From contig NZ_JABBVZ010000007.1 in NCBI RefSeq assembly GCF_012933365.1, positions 18,750-82,749 on the forward strand: a stretch of 64,000 bases of DNA. Direction: 5' to 3'. The notes beneath the pieces are model-generated. The model saw nothing but the letters and a program-made list of their open reading frames with translations. It searched no databases and was not told where the DNA came from. This document shows, piece after piece, positions 8,398-16,487 of the stretch. Each line of letters opens with the position of its first letter. The first letter of the stretch is position 1. A program made the position numbers and the translations under genes. This DNA comes from Sulfobacillus harzensis. GTDB taxonomy: Bacteria; Bacillota; Sulfobacillia; Sulfobacillales; Sulfobacillaceae.

Positions 8398-9522
8398 ATG
8401 AAAATCCGGAACATTCGAACCATCCCCCTTCGTTATCGTGGGGAACATTTGGACAAGGATGCGCTGGCGATGAAAATGGGTGCCGAGCATCCCATGGATG
8501 TGCTGATTGTGGAGGTGGAGAGCGACGACGGCCGCGTGGGGCGGGGAGAGTGCTACGCCTACGGCGCCCTTTCGTCGGTCTCGACCATCATCCAAGAGCT
8601 GCTGGCCCCGCTGGTGCTTGGCCGCGACCCACGGGCCACGACTGCGCTCTGGGAGCGAATGTATCAAGTCAACTTTCGTCTGGGCAGGCGGGGACTGTTA
8701 ATGTGCGCGCTCAGCGGAGTGGACACCGCCTGTTGGGATTTGGCGGCCCAGGATGCGGGCGTTCCTCTATGGAAGTTCCTTGGTGGGGAGCGGGAGGTTA
8801 TGCCGGCTTACGTGACTGGGGGGTATTATCGCCCGGGCAAGGGGCTCGAGGAGCTTCGTGAGGAGGTCCGTCAAGTCGTAACCCGCGGATTTCGCGGAAT
8901 GAAGCTGAAAATTGGCGGAATTGACCGCGCCGACGATGTGCGTCGCCTGGAAGTGGTTCGCGAAGAGGGCGGCGACGGATTCTTCCTTGGGGTCGATGCC
9001 AACAATGCCCTGACCTACCCTGAAGCGTTGTGGTGGGGGCGGCAGTTGGAAGCGCTGGGGGTTGACTTCTTTGAGGAACCGATTCCCACGGATCAGCCGG
9101 CGCTCTCGGCTCGACTTGCTCGGGATCTCGACGTGGCCATTGCCGGATACGAGACGGAAACAAGTCTCTATGGCATGCGAGACCTCATCGTGGCAGGTGC
9201 CGTCGATATTGTGCAGGCCGACTGCATCTGGGCTGGCGGGATTACCGAGGTGCGGCGCATCGCTGATTTGGGGCGCGCATTCGGCCTCCCCTTTATCCCG
9301 CACTACTCTGCAGGGGCGTTGGCCTTGGTCGCCAACTTGCACCTCGCGGCGGCCACGCCCGGAGCCGCTTGGCAGGAACTCCATCTTCGCACCAATCCCC
9401 TAAGGGACGAGTTGCTAACCGAGCCGCTTAAGGTGGTTGACGGTCAATTGCGGCTGCCCTCAGGTCCGGGACTCGGGGTCACATTGAATCCTGATACCAT
9501 TGAAAAGTATCGGGTGGATTAA
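8398..9522 (+). CDS. Mandelate racemase/muconate lactonizing enzyme family, probable sugar-acid dehydratase
   Basis: Enolase-superfamily enzyme of 374 residues. The catalytic set is visible in order: the KxK pair in GMKLKIGG, metal ligands in VDANNAL, FFEEPI and AGYETET, the Asp of VQADCIWAGG and the His of IPHYSAGA. This is the mandelate-racemase-type His-Asp dyad arrangement found in acid-sugar dehydratases such as those for galactonate or rhamnonate. GAGGAGG sits just before the ATG. It opens an operon with a FAH-family hydrolase, hydroxypyruvate isomerase and tartronate-semialdehyde-type reductase. Dehydration of an aldonate or aldarate to a 2-keto-3-deoxy acid is the likely reaction; the exact sugar is unknown. 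Confidence 0.88.
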   Translation: MKIRNIRTIPLRYRGEHLDKDALAMKMGAEHPMDVLIVEVESDDGRVGRGECYAYGALSSVSTIIQELLAPLVLGRDPRATTALWERMYQVNFRLGRRGLLMCALSGVDTACWDLAAQDAGVPLWKFLGGEREVMPAYVTGGYYRPGKGLEELREEVRQVVTRGFRGMKLKIGGIDRADDVRRLEVVREEGGDGFFLGVDANNALTYPEALWWGRQLEALGVDFFEEPIPTDQPALSARLARDLDVAIAGYETETSLYGMRDLIVAGAVDIVQADCIWAGGITEVRRIADLGRAFGLPFIPHYSAGALALVANLHLAAATPGAAWQELHLRTNPLRDELLTEPLKVVDGQLRLPSGPGLGVTLNPDTIEKYRVD

Positions 9523-9572
9523 CGGCGAGGCCAAATCCGAACACCTTTGAAATGCCCTGAAGGAGGGATTTG

Positions 9573-10430
9573 ATGCGTTGGGGAACGATTAGGCTGGAGG
9601 ATGGGACGCCGTCGGCCGCCTTATGTCAAGACGGCAAGGTAGTGTCGGTTGTGGGGTTGAACGCGATTTCGCATCGCTCCTTTCCGACGGAGTTGGAGGC
9701 AATCATTACGGCGGATGTTGCCGGGGCAATCATAAGTGAAGCCGTCAAGAGCGATGCGTTCCTCCGGATAGGAATCGAGGAGAATGCAGTTCATGTCTTA
9801 GCCCCCCTGACCAAACCCGAGCGGATTGTGGGTATCGGCCTCAACTATGGTGCCCACGCACACGACTTGGATGAAAAAGTCCCAGAGGAGCCGGCAACCT
9901 TTCTGAAGCCCCAAGCCAGCATTATAGGTCCCGGCGATGTTATTCGCATTCCGCGTGTTTCGAAGCGCACGACTGCCGAGGCGGAGGTAGCGCTGGTCTT
10001 CTCCAGGTCATGCAAGGATGTCTCAAGCGATCGTTGGCAGCAAGTGGTGTTTGGAATGGTGCCAGTTCTGGACATGACCACCGAGGATATCTTGCGGAGA
10101 AACCCGCGCTTTCTCACGCGGTCCAAAGGCTATGACAGCTTCTTTTCCTTCGGCCCATGGATCGCCACGTTAGACGAGTTTACGCGCCTTGACACGATCC
10201 GGGTGCAGACCGTGGTTAACGGCGAGATTCGAGCCGAAAATCAGGTGTCGGGCATGACTTACGGGCTCGCGGAATTAGTGGAATTTATCACCACCGGGTC
10301 CACCATTGGCGCAAGCGCCATTTTGTCCACGGGAACACCGGGTGCGGCGCCCATCGCAGCCGGAGATGTCGTGGAGGCTCGGGTCGAGGGTTTTCCCGCG
10401 TTGCTCAACCCGGTGGAGGATGCCTTGTAA
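9573..10430 (+). CDS. Fumarylacetoacetate hydrolase-family protein
   Basis: FAH-superfamily hydrolase of 285 residues. The N-terminal part is small and variable. The catalytic core starts at IVGIGLNYGAHAHD near residue 92 and has the metal-binding AEAEVALVF and the SKGYDSFFSFGPWI segment. Known members hydrolyse diketo acids, decarboxylate oxaloacetate, or act on 2,4-diketo-3-deoxy sugar acids. The ATG at 9573 lies six bases after AGGAGG; an adjacent TTG at 9570 is less likely. Its place behind the dehydratase, with an SDR nearby, fits a diketo-acid hydrolase giving pyruvate plus a hydroxyacid. That assignment is inference. Confidence 0.88.
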   Translation: MRWGTIRLEDGTPSAALCQDGKVVSVVGLNAISHRSFPTELEAIITADVAGAIISEAVKSDAFLRIGIEENAVHVLAPLTKPERIVGIGLNYGAHAHDLDEKVPEEPATFLKPQASIIGPGDVIRIPRVSKRTTAEAEVALVFSRSCKDVSSDRWQQVVFGMVPVLDMTTEDILRRNPRFLTRSKGYDSFFSFGPWIATLDEFTRLDTIRVQTVVNGEIRAENQVSGMTYGLAELVEFITTGSTIGASAILSTGTPGAAPIAAGDVVEARVEGFPALLNPVEDAL

Positions 10431-10469
10431 GGGAGACGGTGGGATCGTAAAGGGGAGGGATAGGATGCG

Positions 10470-11261
10470 ATGTTAAAGTTCGATGCCAACCTTACCATGC
10501 TGTATGGCGAGGTGCCGTTTCTCGATCGGTTTGATCGCGCGCGGCGCTCGGGATTTCGCGCCGTGGAGTTCCTGTTTCCCTATGATTACGCGGTCGAGGA
10601 TGTGGCCAAAGCCCAACGGGACGCGGGTGTTGAGGTGGTTCTGATGAATTCTCCGGCCGGCAATTGGTCGCACGGCGAACGCGGAGTCGCCGGGTTGCCC
10701 GGCCGGGAGCAGGAGTTCCGTGAGGGATTTGAGGCAGCGATGGCCTATGCCGCCGCACTTGGCTGCCGTCAGATTAATTGCTTGGCCGGCATTATCCCCC
10801 CGGAGGTGGAGCTTCAGGCGGTGGAGTCGGTGATGGTTGAGAACATCCGCCATGTGGCTGATTGGGCTCAACGGCTTGGCGCTAAGATTTTGATTGAACC
10901 CATCAACACCCGCGATATCGCAGGGTTTGCCATTACCACCACGTCTCAGGCTCACCGGCTTCTTGAAGCCATTGGGGCGGATAATGTGGCCATCCAATAC
11001 GATGTCTATCACGCCCAGCGCATGCAGGGAGAACTCACGGAAACCTTCCGGACCTTTCAGCCATGGATTGCCCATCTGCAAATCGCCGACAATCCCGGCA
11101 GGCACGAGCCAGGGACAGGGGAGATTAACTATCCATTTCTCTTTCGGGAAATTGAACGAGCGGGATATCAGGGCTATATCGGACTCGAATACAACCCTTC
11201 GGCAGGAACCGAGCAGAGCCTCGATTGGATGCGGGCTTTAAATATGGGAGGTAGACGATGA
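10470..11261 (+). CDS. hyi: Hydroxypyruvate isomerase
   Basis: TIM-barrel enzyme of 263 residues, close to the usual Hyi length, in the xylose-isomerase-like superfamily. It interconverts hydroxypyruvate and tartronate semialdehyde. Family segments include FDANLTMLYGEVPFLDRF at the start, KILIEPINTRDIAGF (with a catalytic Glu) and QYDVYHAQRM, and a second Glu in YIGLEYNPS near the end. Its last codon overlaps the start of the tartronate-semialdehyde-type reductase (ATGA). The paired order is typical of glyoxylate and aldarate pathways leading to glycerate. Confidence 0.9.
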   Translation: MLKFDANLTMLYGEVPFLDRFDRARRSGFRAVEFLFPYDYAVEDVAKAQRDAGVEVVLMNSPAGNWSHGERGVAGLPGREQEFREGFEAAMAYAAALGCRQINCLAGIIPPEVELQAVESVMVENIRHVADWAQRLGAKILIEPINTRDIAGFAITTTSQAHRLLEAIGADNVAIQYDVYHAQRMQGELTETFRTFQPWIAHLQIADNPGRHEPGTGEINYPFLFREIERAGYQGYIGLEYNPSAGTEQSLDWMRALNMGGRR

Positions 11262-12142
11262 CAGAGCGGATTGGATTCATCGGCCTTGGGGTAATGGGAA
11301 AGCCCATGGCAATGAATCTCTTAAAGGACGGATGGACTCTCTACGTGCATAACCGTACGCGAAGCCGCGCTGAAGAACTGGCCGAGCGTGGGGCGACGAT
11401 CATGGACTCCCCGCGTCAGGTAGCGGAGGCGAGTGACATCATCATCACCATGGTGCCTGACACCCCCGATGCGGAGGCGGTCTATTTCGGCCCCGACGGC
11501 GTGTTAACGGGCGCCCGCCCGGGTCATTTGTACATCGATATGAGCACGGTCACTCCCGCCTTTGCCCGGCGTTTGGCGGAGGCAGCCGGACGTCAGGGGG
11601 GTGACGCCTTGGATGCCCCTGTATCCGGCGGCGACGTGGGAGCGCGCGAAGGGACGCTATCCATTATGGTGGGCGGTTCTGAAGCTGCATTTAGCCGTGC
11701 CATGCCGATCTTCCGCACGCTCGGAAAAAATATTGTGCGCATGGGGGAGGCGGGGGCCGGGCAAATCACCAAAGCGTGCAATCAGGTGGTGGTGGCTTTG
11801 ACCATTGAAGCCGTTGCCGAAGGACTCACATTGGCTGAGCGCGCCGGTATCGACCCCGCGCGAGTCCGACAAGCGCTGGCGGGTGGTTTGGCGGACAGCC
11901 GAATTCTTGGGCTGCATGGCCAACGCATGTTGGAGCAGCGCTTTCAACCCGGATTCCGGGTGCGGCTCCATCAGAAGGATTTAGGCATCGCGTTGGATGC
12001 CGCCGACAGCGTGGGTCTCGCATTGCCGCACACAGCCCTGGCGCGGGAACATATGAAGCAACTGGTGCGCCAAGGCCATGGCGACTTGGACCACTCCGCG
12101 CTCATTCTCAGTTTGACGGCTGACACTGACGCATCTGAGTGA
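11258..12142 (+). CDS. garR: 2-hydroxy-3-oxopropionate (tartronate semialdehyde) reductase-like
   Basis: Beta-hydroxyacid dehydrogenase of 294 residues. The NAD(P) motif IGFIGLGVMGKPMA is at the N terminus, the substrate-binding DAPVSGGDVGAREG near residue 118, and the catalytic Lys in ITKACNQ near residue 172. This family includes GarR/GlxR and 3-hydroxyisobutyrate dehydrogenase. Coupling to hydroxypyruvate isomerase favours reduction of tartronate semialdehyde to glycerate. The gene ends 7 bases from the end of the convergent SDR gene. A second paralogue lies at 13003. Confidence 0.87.
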   Translation: MTERIGFIGLGVMGKPMAMNLLKDGWTLYVHNRTRSRAEELAERGATIMDSPRQVAEASDIIITMVPDTPDAEAVYFGPDGVLTGARPGHLYIDMSTVTPAFARRLAEAAGRQGGDALDAPVSGGDVGAREGTLSIMVGGSEAAFSRAMPIFRTLGKNIVRMGEAGAGQITKACNQVVVALTIEAVAEGLTLAERAGIDPARVRQALAGGLADSRILGLHGQRMLEQRFQPGFRVRLHQKDLGIALDAADSVGLALPHTALAREHMKQLVRQGHGDLDHSALILSLTADTDASE

Positions 12143-12149
12143 TTCGTCG

Positions 12150-12893
12150 CTATAACGAGACTCCGGCGTCAACGACCACAACTTGCCCGGTCATGCTGGT
12201 GGTTTCCACCAAGGCGATGACTTGGTTGGCGACATCGTCCAGGGTGGGAATGGTGTGAAGCGGCGAGTTCTTGAGAAAGGAAGCAATGGTGGCAGGGTTG
12301 TGACCTCGGCTCCAACGGGTATCCAAGAGGCCGGGTGCGACGCTGTTGACCAGAATTTCTGGAGCTAGAGCCTTGGCGAGAACGCGGGTCATATGAATGA
12401 CGCTAGCCTTCGAGGCGCAATAAGGGAGGCTGGATCCTTGAGCACGCAGGCCGGCAACGGACGAGATGGTGACGATTCGACCGCCGCCGCGCATTTTCAT
12501 CTGGGCGGCGGCGCGGCGGGCGGTAAGCCACGTACCCTTCACATTGACATCGAAGACATGCTCCCAGTCCTCTTCACTGACGCCGTCCAAATCACCGAAG
12601 TCCCGAAAGACGGTGGTGCCGGCGTTGGCAATAAGAATGTCGACGCCGCCGCTTTGCTCGGCAATGGTCTCAAACATTCTATTCACATCGGCTGATTGAC
12701 TCACATCGGCCTGCACAGTAAACGCCGTTCCGCCCGCCGTGCGGATGGACTCAGCGGTGTCCTCGGCATCTTGGGCGGAACGACTATAGTTCACCCAAAC
12801 GATGGCGCCCCGTTGGGCCAAAGATTCCGACATGACCCGCCCAAGACCTGTACCACCGCCGGTTACCAGGGCAACTTTTTGGGAAATATCCAT
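12150..12893 (-). CDS. SDR-family oxidoreductase
   Basis: Classical short-chain dehydrogenase of 247 residues. The TGGGTGLG cofactor motif is near residue 12, NAG follows near residue 86, and the catalytic Tyr and Lys are in the YCASK motif near residue 155. ATG at 12893 is chosen because AAGGAGG precedes it; a longer reading to 13046 would run through the ribosome site and the opposite promoter. It resembles 3-oxoacyl reductase and sugar-acid dehydrogenases. Among the surrounding genes it could oxidise a 2-keto-3-deoxy acid to the diketo form for the FAH-family enzyme. That role is inferred. Confidence 0.87.
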   Translation of the reverse strand: MDISQKVALVTGGGTGLGRVMSESLAQRGAIVWVNYSRSAQDAEDTAESIRTAGGTAFTVQADVSQSADVNRMFETIAEQSGGVDILIANAGTTVFRDFGDLDGVSEEDWEHVFDVNVKGTWLTARRAAAQMKMRGGGRIVTISSVAGLRAQGSSLPYCASKASVIHMTRVLAKALAPEILVNSVAPGLLDTRWSRGHNPATIASFLKNSPLHTIPTLDDVANQVIALVETTSMTGQVVVVDAGVSL

Positions 12894-13002
12894 GGGATCC
12901 TCCTTAATTTGGAATGTTTGGAAGGAATTCCAGTTTAGTGTAACACGAACTGATGATGGGAACTGATGAATCCTCAACGCATCCGAGAAAGGAGTAGTGG
13001 TT

Positions 13003-13878
13003 ATGCGGATCGGATGGATTGGCGCGGGAGCGATGGGCTTCCCCATGGTTCAGGCACTGTTGGACAAAGGATGGACAGTCAAAGTCTATGATGTGAAACC
13101 GGAACCTATCCATGCCTTGGCCCGTGAGGGGGCGATTGGACTCAACACCGTTAACGGGGAATTTGCCGATGTGCAAGCGCTTGGCCTCATGGTGCAGAAC
13201 TTTTCCCAGTGCCGAGATGTCTTGCTTAATCAAGGAGTGATCGAGCAATTACGGCCAGGAACGCTGCTCGCAGTGTTCAGCACCATTGGTCCGGCCGCGG
13301 CCGAAACAGTCGCATCGTGGGCGGAGCCGCAAAAGGTGCGGGTCTTGGATGCGCCTGTCAGCGGGGGCCCCCGACGTGCCCGAGGGCATCTGTCCATGAT
13401 GTACAGCGGGGCGCCCGAGACCATCGAGCAGGCCCAGCCGCTCATGGAGGCGCTGGCGGACACCAGATATCATGTAGGTGACCGTGTTGGGCAAGGGCAG
13501 GCGGTGAAGACAATTAACCAACTCTTGGCTGGCGTTCACATTGCGGTTTCTGCTGAGGCGTTGACACTCGCGGAGAAAATGGGAATGAACCCGGAATTGG
13601 TGTTGGATGTTGTGTCTCAAAGCGCGGGAAGCTCCTGGATGTTTAAGGATCGGGCCCCGCGCATGCTCCACCGTGACTATCAGCCTCCCAAGAGCGCGCT
13701 GGCCATTTTTGTGAAGGATTTAGGCATCGTTCAGGAGGCCGCTCAATCCGTGGGCATGCCGCTCATCTTGGCATCGTCGGCCTTTCAACTGTTTCAAAGC
13801 GGAGCGAGCCGGGGGATGGCGCATCTGGATGACTCCTCTGTGGTTGACGTATACCGCAGCCTGGCCGGTCTGGAATAG
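13003..13878 (+). CDS. NAD(P)-dependent beta-hydroxyacid dehydrogenase, second paralogue
   Basis: A 291-residue 3-hydroxyisobutyrate/tartronate-semialdehyde-type dehydrogenase with RIGWIGAGAMGFPM at the start, DAPVSGGPRRARGH near residue 117 and the catalytic Lys in AVKTINQ near residue 168. ATG at 13003 lies 8 bases after AAAGGAG; GTG at 12997 is too close. It is distinct from the garR-like gene at 11258 (the substrate loop GGPRRA differs from GGDVGA), so the two probably act on different hydroxyacids. It is transcribed away from the SDR and ends at a hairpin. Confidence 0.86.
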   Translation: MRIGWIGAGAMGFPMVQALLDKGWTVKVYDVKPEPIHALAREGAIGLNTVNGEFADVQALGLMVQNFSQCRDVLLNQGVIEQLRPGTLLAVFSTIGPAAAETVASWAEPQKVRVLDAPVSGGPRRARGHLSMMYSGAPETIEQAQPLMEALADTRYHVGDRVGQGQAVKTINQLLAGVHIAVSAEALTLAEKMGMNPELVLDVVSQSAGSSWMFKDRAPRMLHRDYQPPKSALAIFVKDLGIVQEAAQSVGMPLILASSAFQLFQSGASRGMAHLDDSSVVDVYRSLAGLE

Positions 13879-13888
13879 CTCAAAATGG

Positions 13889-13926
13889 GCAAAGGAGAAC
13901 CGGGGCAGGCCCGGGTCCTCCTTTGC
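13889..13926. terminator. Hairpin between convergent genes
   Basis: Perfect 9-bp outer stem GCAAAGGAG/CTCCTTTGC with a further GC-rich inner helix, lying in the 56-base gap between two convergent genes. A short T run follows on each strand (TTTT after the plus-strand arm and again on the minus strand). It probably ends transcription in both directions. Confidence 0.65.
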
Positions 13927-13934
13927 GAGGTGTT

Positions 13935-15212
13935 TTACGAGACGGTAGTGGCGGGAGTTTCGCGGGTGACGGGCCCACGGGTTCTTAACGTGAAGAGCAG
14001 TCCCCCAGCAACCAAAAGGGCGATGGTGAGAAACACCAGGCCGGCGAAGGTGGTGCCGGTGGCGGTGATAAGGGCGCCGACCACATAGGGGCCGAAGAAA
14101 CCGCCGAGATTGCCGATGCCGTTGATGAGACCGTTGGTGGGACCCAAGGCGTCCTCGGCGACGATGAGCGGCGGCAACGTCCAAAAGACGCCCACATACG
14201 GCAGCATGAATCCCTCGGTGAGAATCAAGAAAATAACCGAGAGGAAGATTATCTGCGTCGTGAGCGCCGAGAGAATCAACATGATGCCTCCAAAGATCAG
14301 CGGCAAGGCGGTTTGGGCCCGACGCTCCAGGGTGCGGTCGGAGTGATTGGCGTTAATCCACATGAAGATCACGGCTGCCACATAGGGGAGCGCCGTCAGC
14401 AGCCCGGTGGCTGTAAAACCAGTCTTGGTCACATCCTTAATGACGGTCGGGAGCCACAGGCTAAAGCCGTAAAATCCCACTTGCACAAGGAAGTAGACCG
14501 CCACCAGCAGCCAAATCCGGCCATTGGAGAAGGCGGCCCGCCAGTTGTTGGCTGAGGGTTGGTATCGGCTGGTGTCTTCGGCGAACTTGGCGCGAAGATA
14601 GTCACGTTCCTCGGGGGAAATGAATTTTGCCGTTTCGGGGGAGTCATCCACCGTCCACCACCAAATGGCGGCCCAGATAAAAGGCGGGATGCCTTCGAAA
14701 ATAAATAGGTAGCGCCAACTCATGTGGGCGACGATGGCTCCTGAAATGGGGGCCATGATGATGGCTGCGACCGGCAGACAAAACATCCAGTACATGTTGG
14801 CCCGAGCGCGTTCTTCGATCGGAAACCAACGGGCCAACAAAATGAGCGTGGCGGGCCACACGCCGCCTTCTGCGACACCGAGCAGGAAGCGGACGATGAG
14901 CAATTCGGCTTCATTGGATACGAGCCCCGTCAGGATGGCAAAAACGCCCCAGACCAAGAGCGCATAGAACACAAACTTCTTGGCGCTGATACGGCTGGCG
15001 AACCAGCCTCCCGGCACTTGCAGGAACAGATAACCGAAGAAAAATATGCCACCGGCCAGGCCGGCAATAGCGGCGGAAATGTGCAGACTTTTCTCCATCC
15101 CGCTAAATCCGAATCCGACGTTGATGCGGTCCATATAGGCGATGGTGTACATCAAGAATGCGATCGGTACGATGCGGCGCCAACGGACTCGCGGGACTGC
15201 GGCTGCTTCCAT
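13935..15212 (-). CDS. MFS transporter, anion:cation symporter (ACS) type
   Basis: A 425-residue carrier with about 12 membrane segments, resembling the ACS family that imports tartrate, galactonate, glucarate, phthalate and similar organic anions. The N terminus has AYMDRINVGFGF, the family segment after helix 1. ATG at 15212 lies 8 bases after GAGGAGG; GTG at 15221 would overlap that site. It is divergent from the LacI-family gene and convergent with the dehydrogenase at 13003. A sugar-acid import role fits the local enzymes; the substrate is not determined. Confidence 0.88.
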   Translation of the reverse strand: MEAAAVPRVRWRRIVPIAFLMYTIAYMDRINVGFGFSGMEKSLHISAAIAGLAGGIFFFGYLFLQVPGGWFASRISAKKFVFYALLVWGVFAILTGLVSNEAELLIVRFLLGVAEGGVWPATLILLARWFPIEERARANMYWMFCLPVAAIIMAPISGAIVAHMSWRYLFIFEGIPPFIWAAIWWWTVDDSPETAKFISPEERDYLRAKFAEDTSRYQPSANNWRAAFSNGRIWLLVAVYFLVQVGFYGFSLWLPTVIKDVTKTGFTATGLLTALPYVAAVIFMWINANHSDRTLERRAQTALPLIFGGIMLILSALTTQIIFLSVIFLILTEGFMLPYVGVFWTLPPLIVAEDALGPTNGLINGIGNLGGFFGPYVVGALITATGTTFAGLVFLTIALLVAGGLLFTLRTRGPVTRETPATTVS

Positions 15213-15397
15213 GCACGACACCTCCTCAGGTTTTAAAGGACTGTTCGCTGCGGATTGTGATAATTCCTCCTAATCAAGCAATTTATATGTGAAAAATCAC
15301 CACAAAAATGATAAAAAGTTGCGCGAACGAAGGCGCAGGGCGACAACGCCTAAGGATCACCGGGCAGAGCTTTGAAGAAAAAGTTGTCCGATATATA

Positions 15398-15424
15398 CTG
15401 ACATCCCTGAATTTAGCGTATAAT
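15398..15424 (+). promoter_or_regulatory. Promoter candidate for the LacI-type regulator
   Basis: CTGACA at 15398 and a perfect TATAAT at 15419-15424 are separated by 15 bases, slightly short. The predicted start of transcription near 15431 lies downstream of an ATG at 15423, so that ATG cannot be the initiator. Confidence 0.5.
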
Positions 15425-15461
15425 GGAATCGTTTTCGGAAATCGGTTTCGGGGGGATTTGG

Positions 15462-16466
15462 GTGGAAAACCGGAAAGTTACCATTGCCGACGTCGCCAAG
15501 AGAGCCAAGGTGTCACCGGCTAGCGTGTCACGGTACCTCAATGGTGTGGAAGGCAACTTGTCCCCCGACACGGCCGACCGAATAAGGCAGGCCATTGACG
15601 AGATGGGCTACCAACCTAACGCTTGGGCGCGGTCTCTGAAAACCCGGCGGAGCGGACTCTTGGCTGTTGTCGCCGCTGATCTGTCCAATTCCTACGTCCC
15701 GTCCGTATTAGACGGGATTGATAGCGCCGCGAACGACGCGGGGTACAGTCTTATTATCGGCAACGCCAAAAATGATCAGTCTCGGGAAGCGATGCTGCTC
15801 GAGCGACTCCATCAGCAACGTATAGAAGGCCTGGTGCTGCAGTCGACAGCGGAGCACAGCAGCGGTCCTTTGCGGTCCCTGATGGAGTCCGGCATTCCCA
15901 TTATGCTCATTGACCGTTCGGTTGATGGGCAGTCCGATCTCGATCTGGTGGCGCTCGACAATAGAGGCGCCATCAGCATGGCCCTGGGACATTTGCGGGC
16001 TCAGGGGTTTAGCCAAATTATCTACGTGACCGACCCTCCCGATATGGCCAGTTCGCGGCGTGAGCGCGAACTAGCGGTGATGGCCAGCCGATCCTCCTGG
16101 GCGGCGGTGCGTGTGGTCGTGCGCCGCGATGCGACTCCCGCAGCGTTAGTTGAGGCCATTGGCGATTTGCTCACCGATTCAGAAAGAACTGCCGTGCTGT
16201 GCAGTAACGCGGTCGCAACGCTTTATGCGCTGGATGCCATACAAGCGGGAGGATGGGCGGTCCCGGGGGAGCTGGGACTGATGATGGTTGACAACCCGGA
16301 TTGGGCCCCCTATGTGCTGGGCGGCATTACTAGCGTGGCTCAGCCGACCCATGACCTGGGACGGCAGGCGGCCATGCGGCTTCTCCATCGGATCCGTCAC
16401 CCTGCGATTCCCCCCATGGAGATGCGGCTGCCAGGACAATTGATTGTGAGGAAGTCTACCCAATAA
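15462..16466 (+). CDS. LacI-family transcriptional regulator
   Basis: A 334-residue repressor or activator. The N-terminal helix-turn-helix TIADVAKRAKVSPASVSRYL is followed by the hinge and a sugar-binding-protein-like effector domain (GLLAVVAADLSNSYVP onward). GTG at 15462 is chosen because a TATAAT promoter element overlaps the upstream ATG and GGGGGG precedes the GTG. It stands between two divergent ACS-type carriers and probably controls one or both in response to a sugar or sugar acid. The C-terminal part keeps the usual SVAQPTHDLGRQA segment. Confidence 0.9.
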   Translation: MENRKVTIADVAKRAKVSPASVSRYLNGVEGNLSPDTADRIRQAIDEMGYQPNAWARSLKTRRSGLLAVVAADLSNSYVPSVLDGIDSAANDAGYSLIIGNAKNDQSREAMLLERLHQQRIEGLVLQSTAEHSSGPLRSLMESGIPIMLIDRSVDGQSDLDLVALDNRGAISMALGHLRAQGFSQIIYVTDPPDMASSRRERELAVMASRSSWAAVRVVVRRDATPAALVEAIGDLLTDSERTAVLCSNAVATLYALDAIQAGGWAVPGELGLMMVDNPDWAPYVLGGITSVAQPTHDLGRQAAMRLLHRIRHPAIPPMEMRLPGQLIVRKSTQ

Positions 16467-16487
16467 AGAGAGGAGCGTGCGTTTCTG

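Noticed and set aside
15423..15461. ATG at 15423 as the LacI-family start
   Set aside because: A TATAAT element overlaps it, so transcription would begin downstream; GTG at 15462 has a better site.
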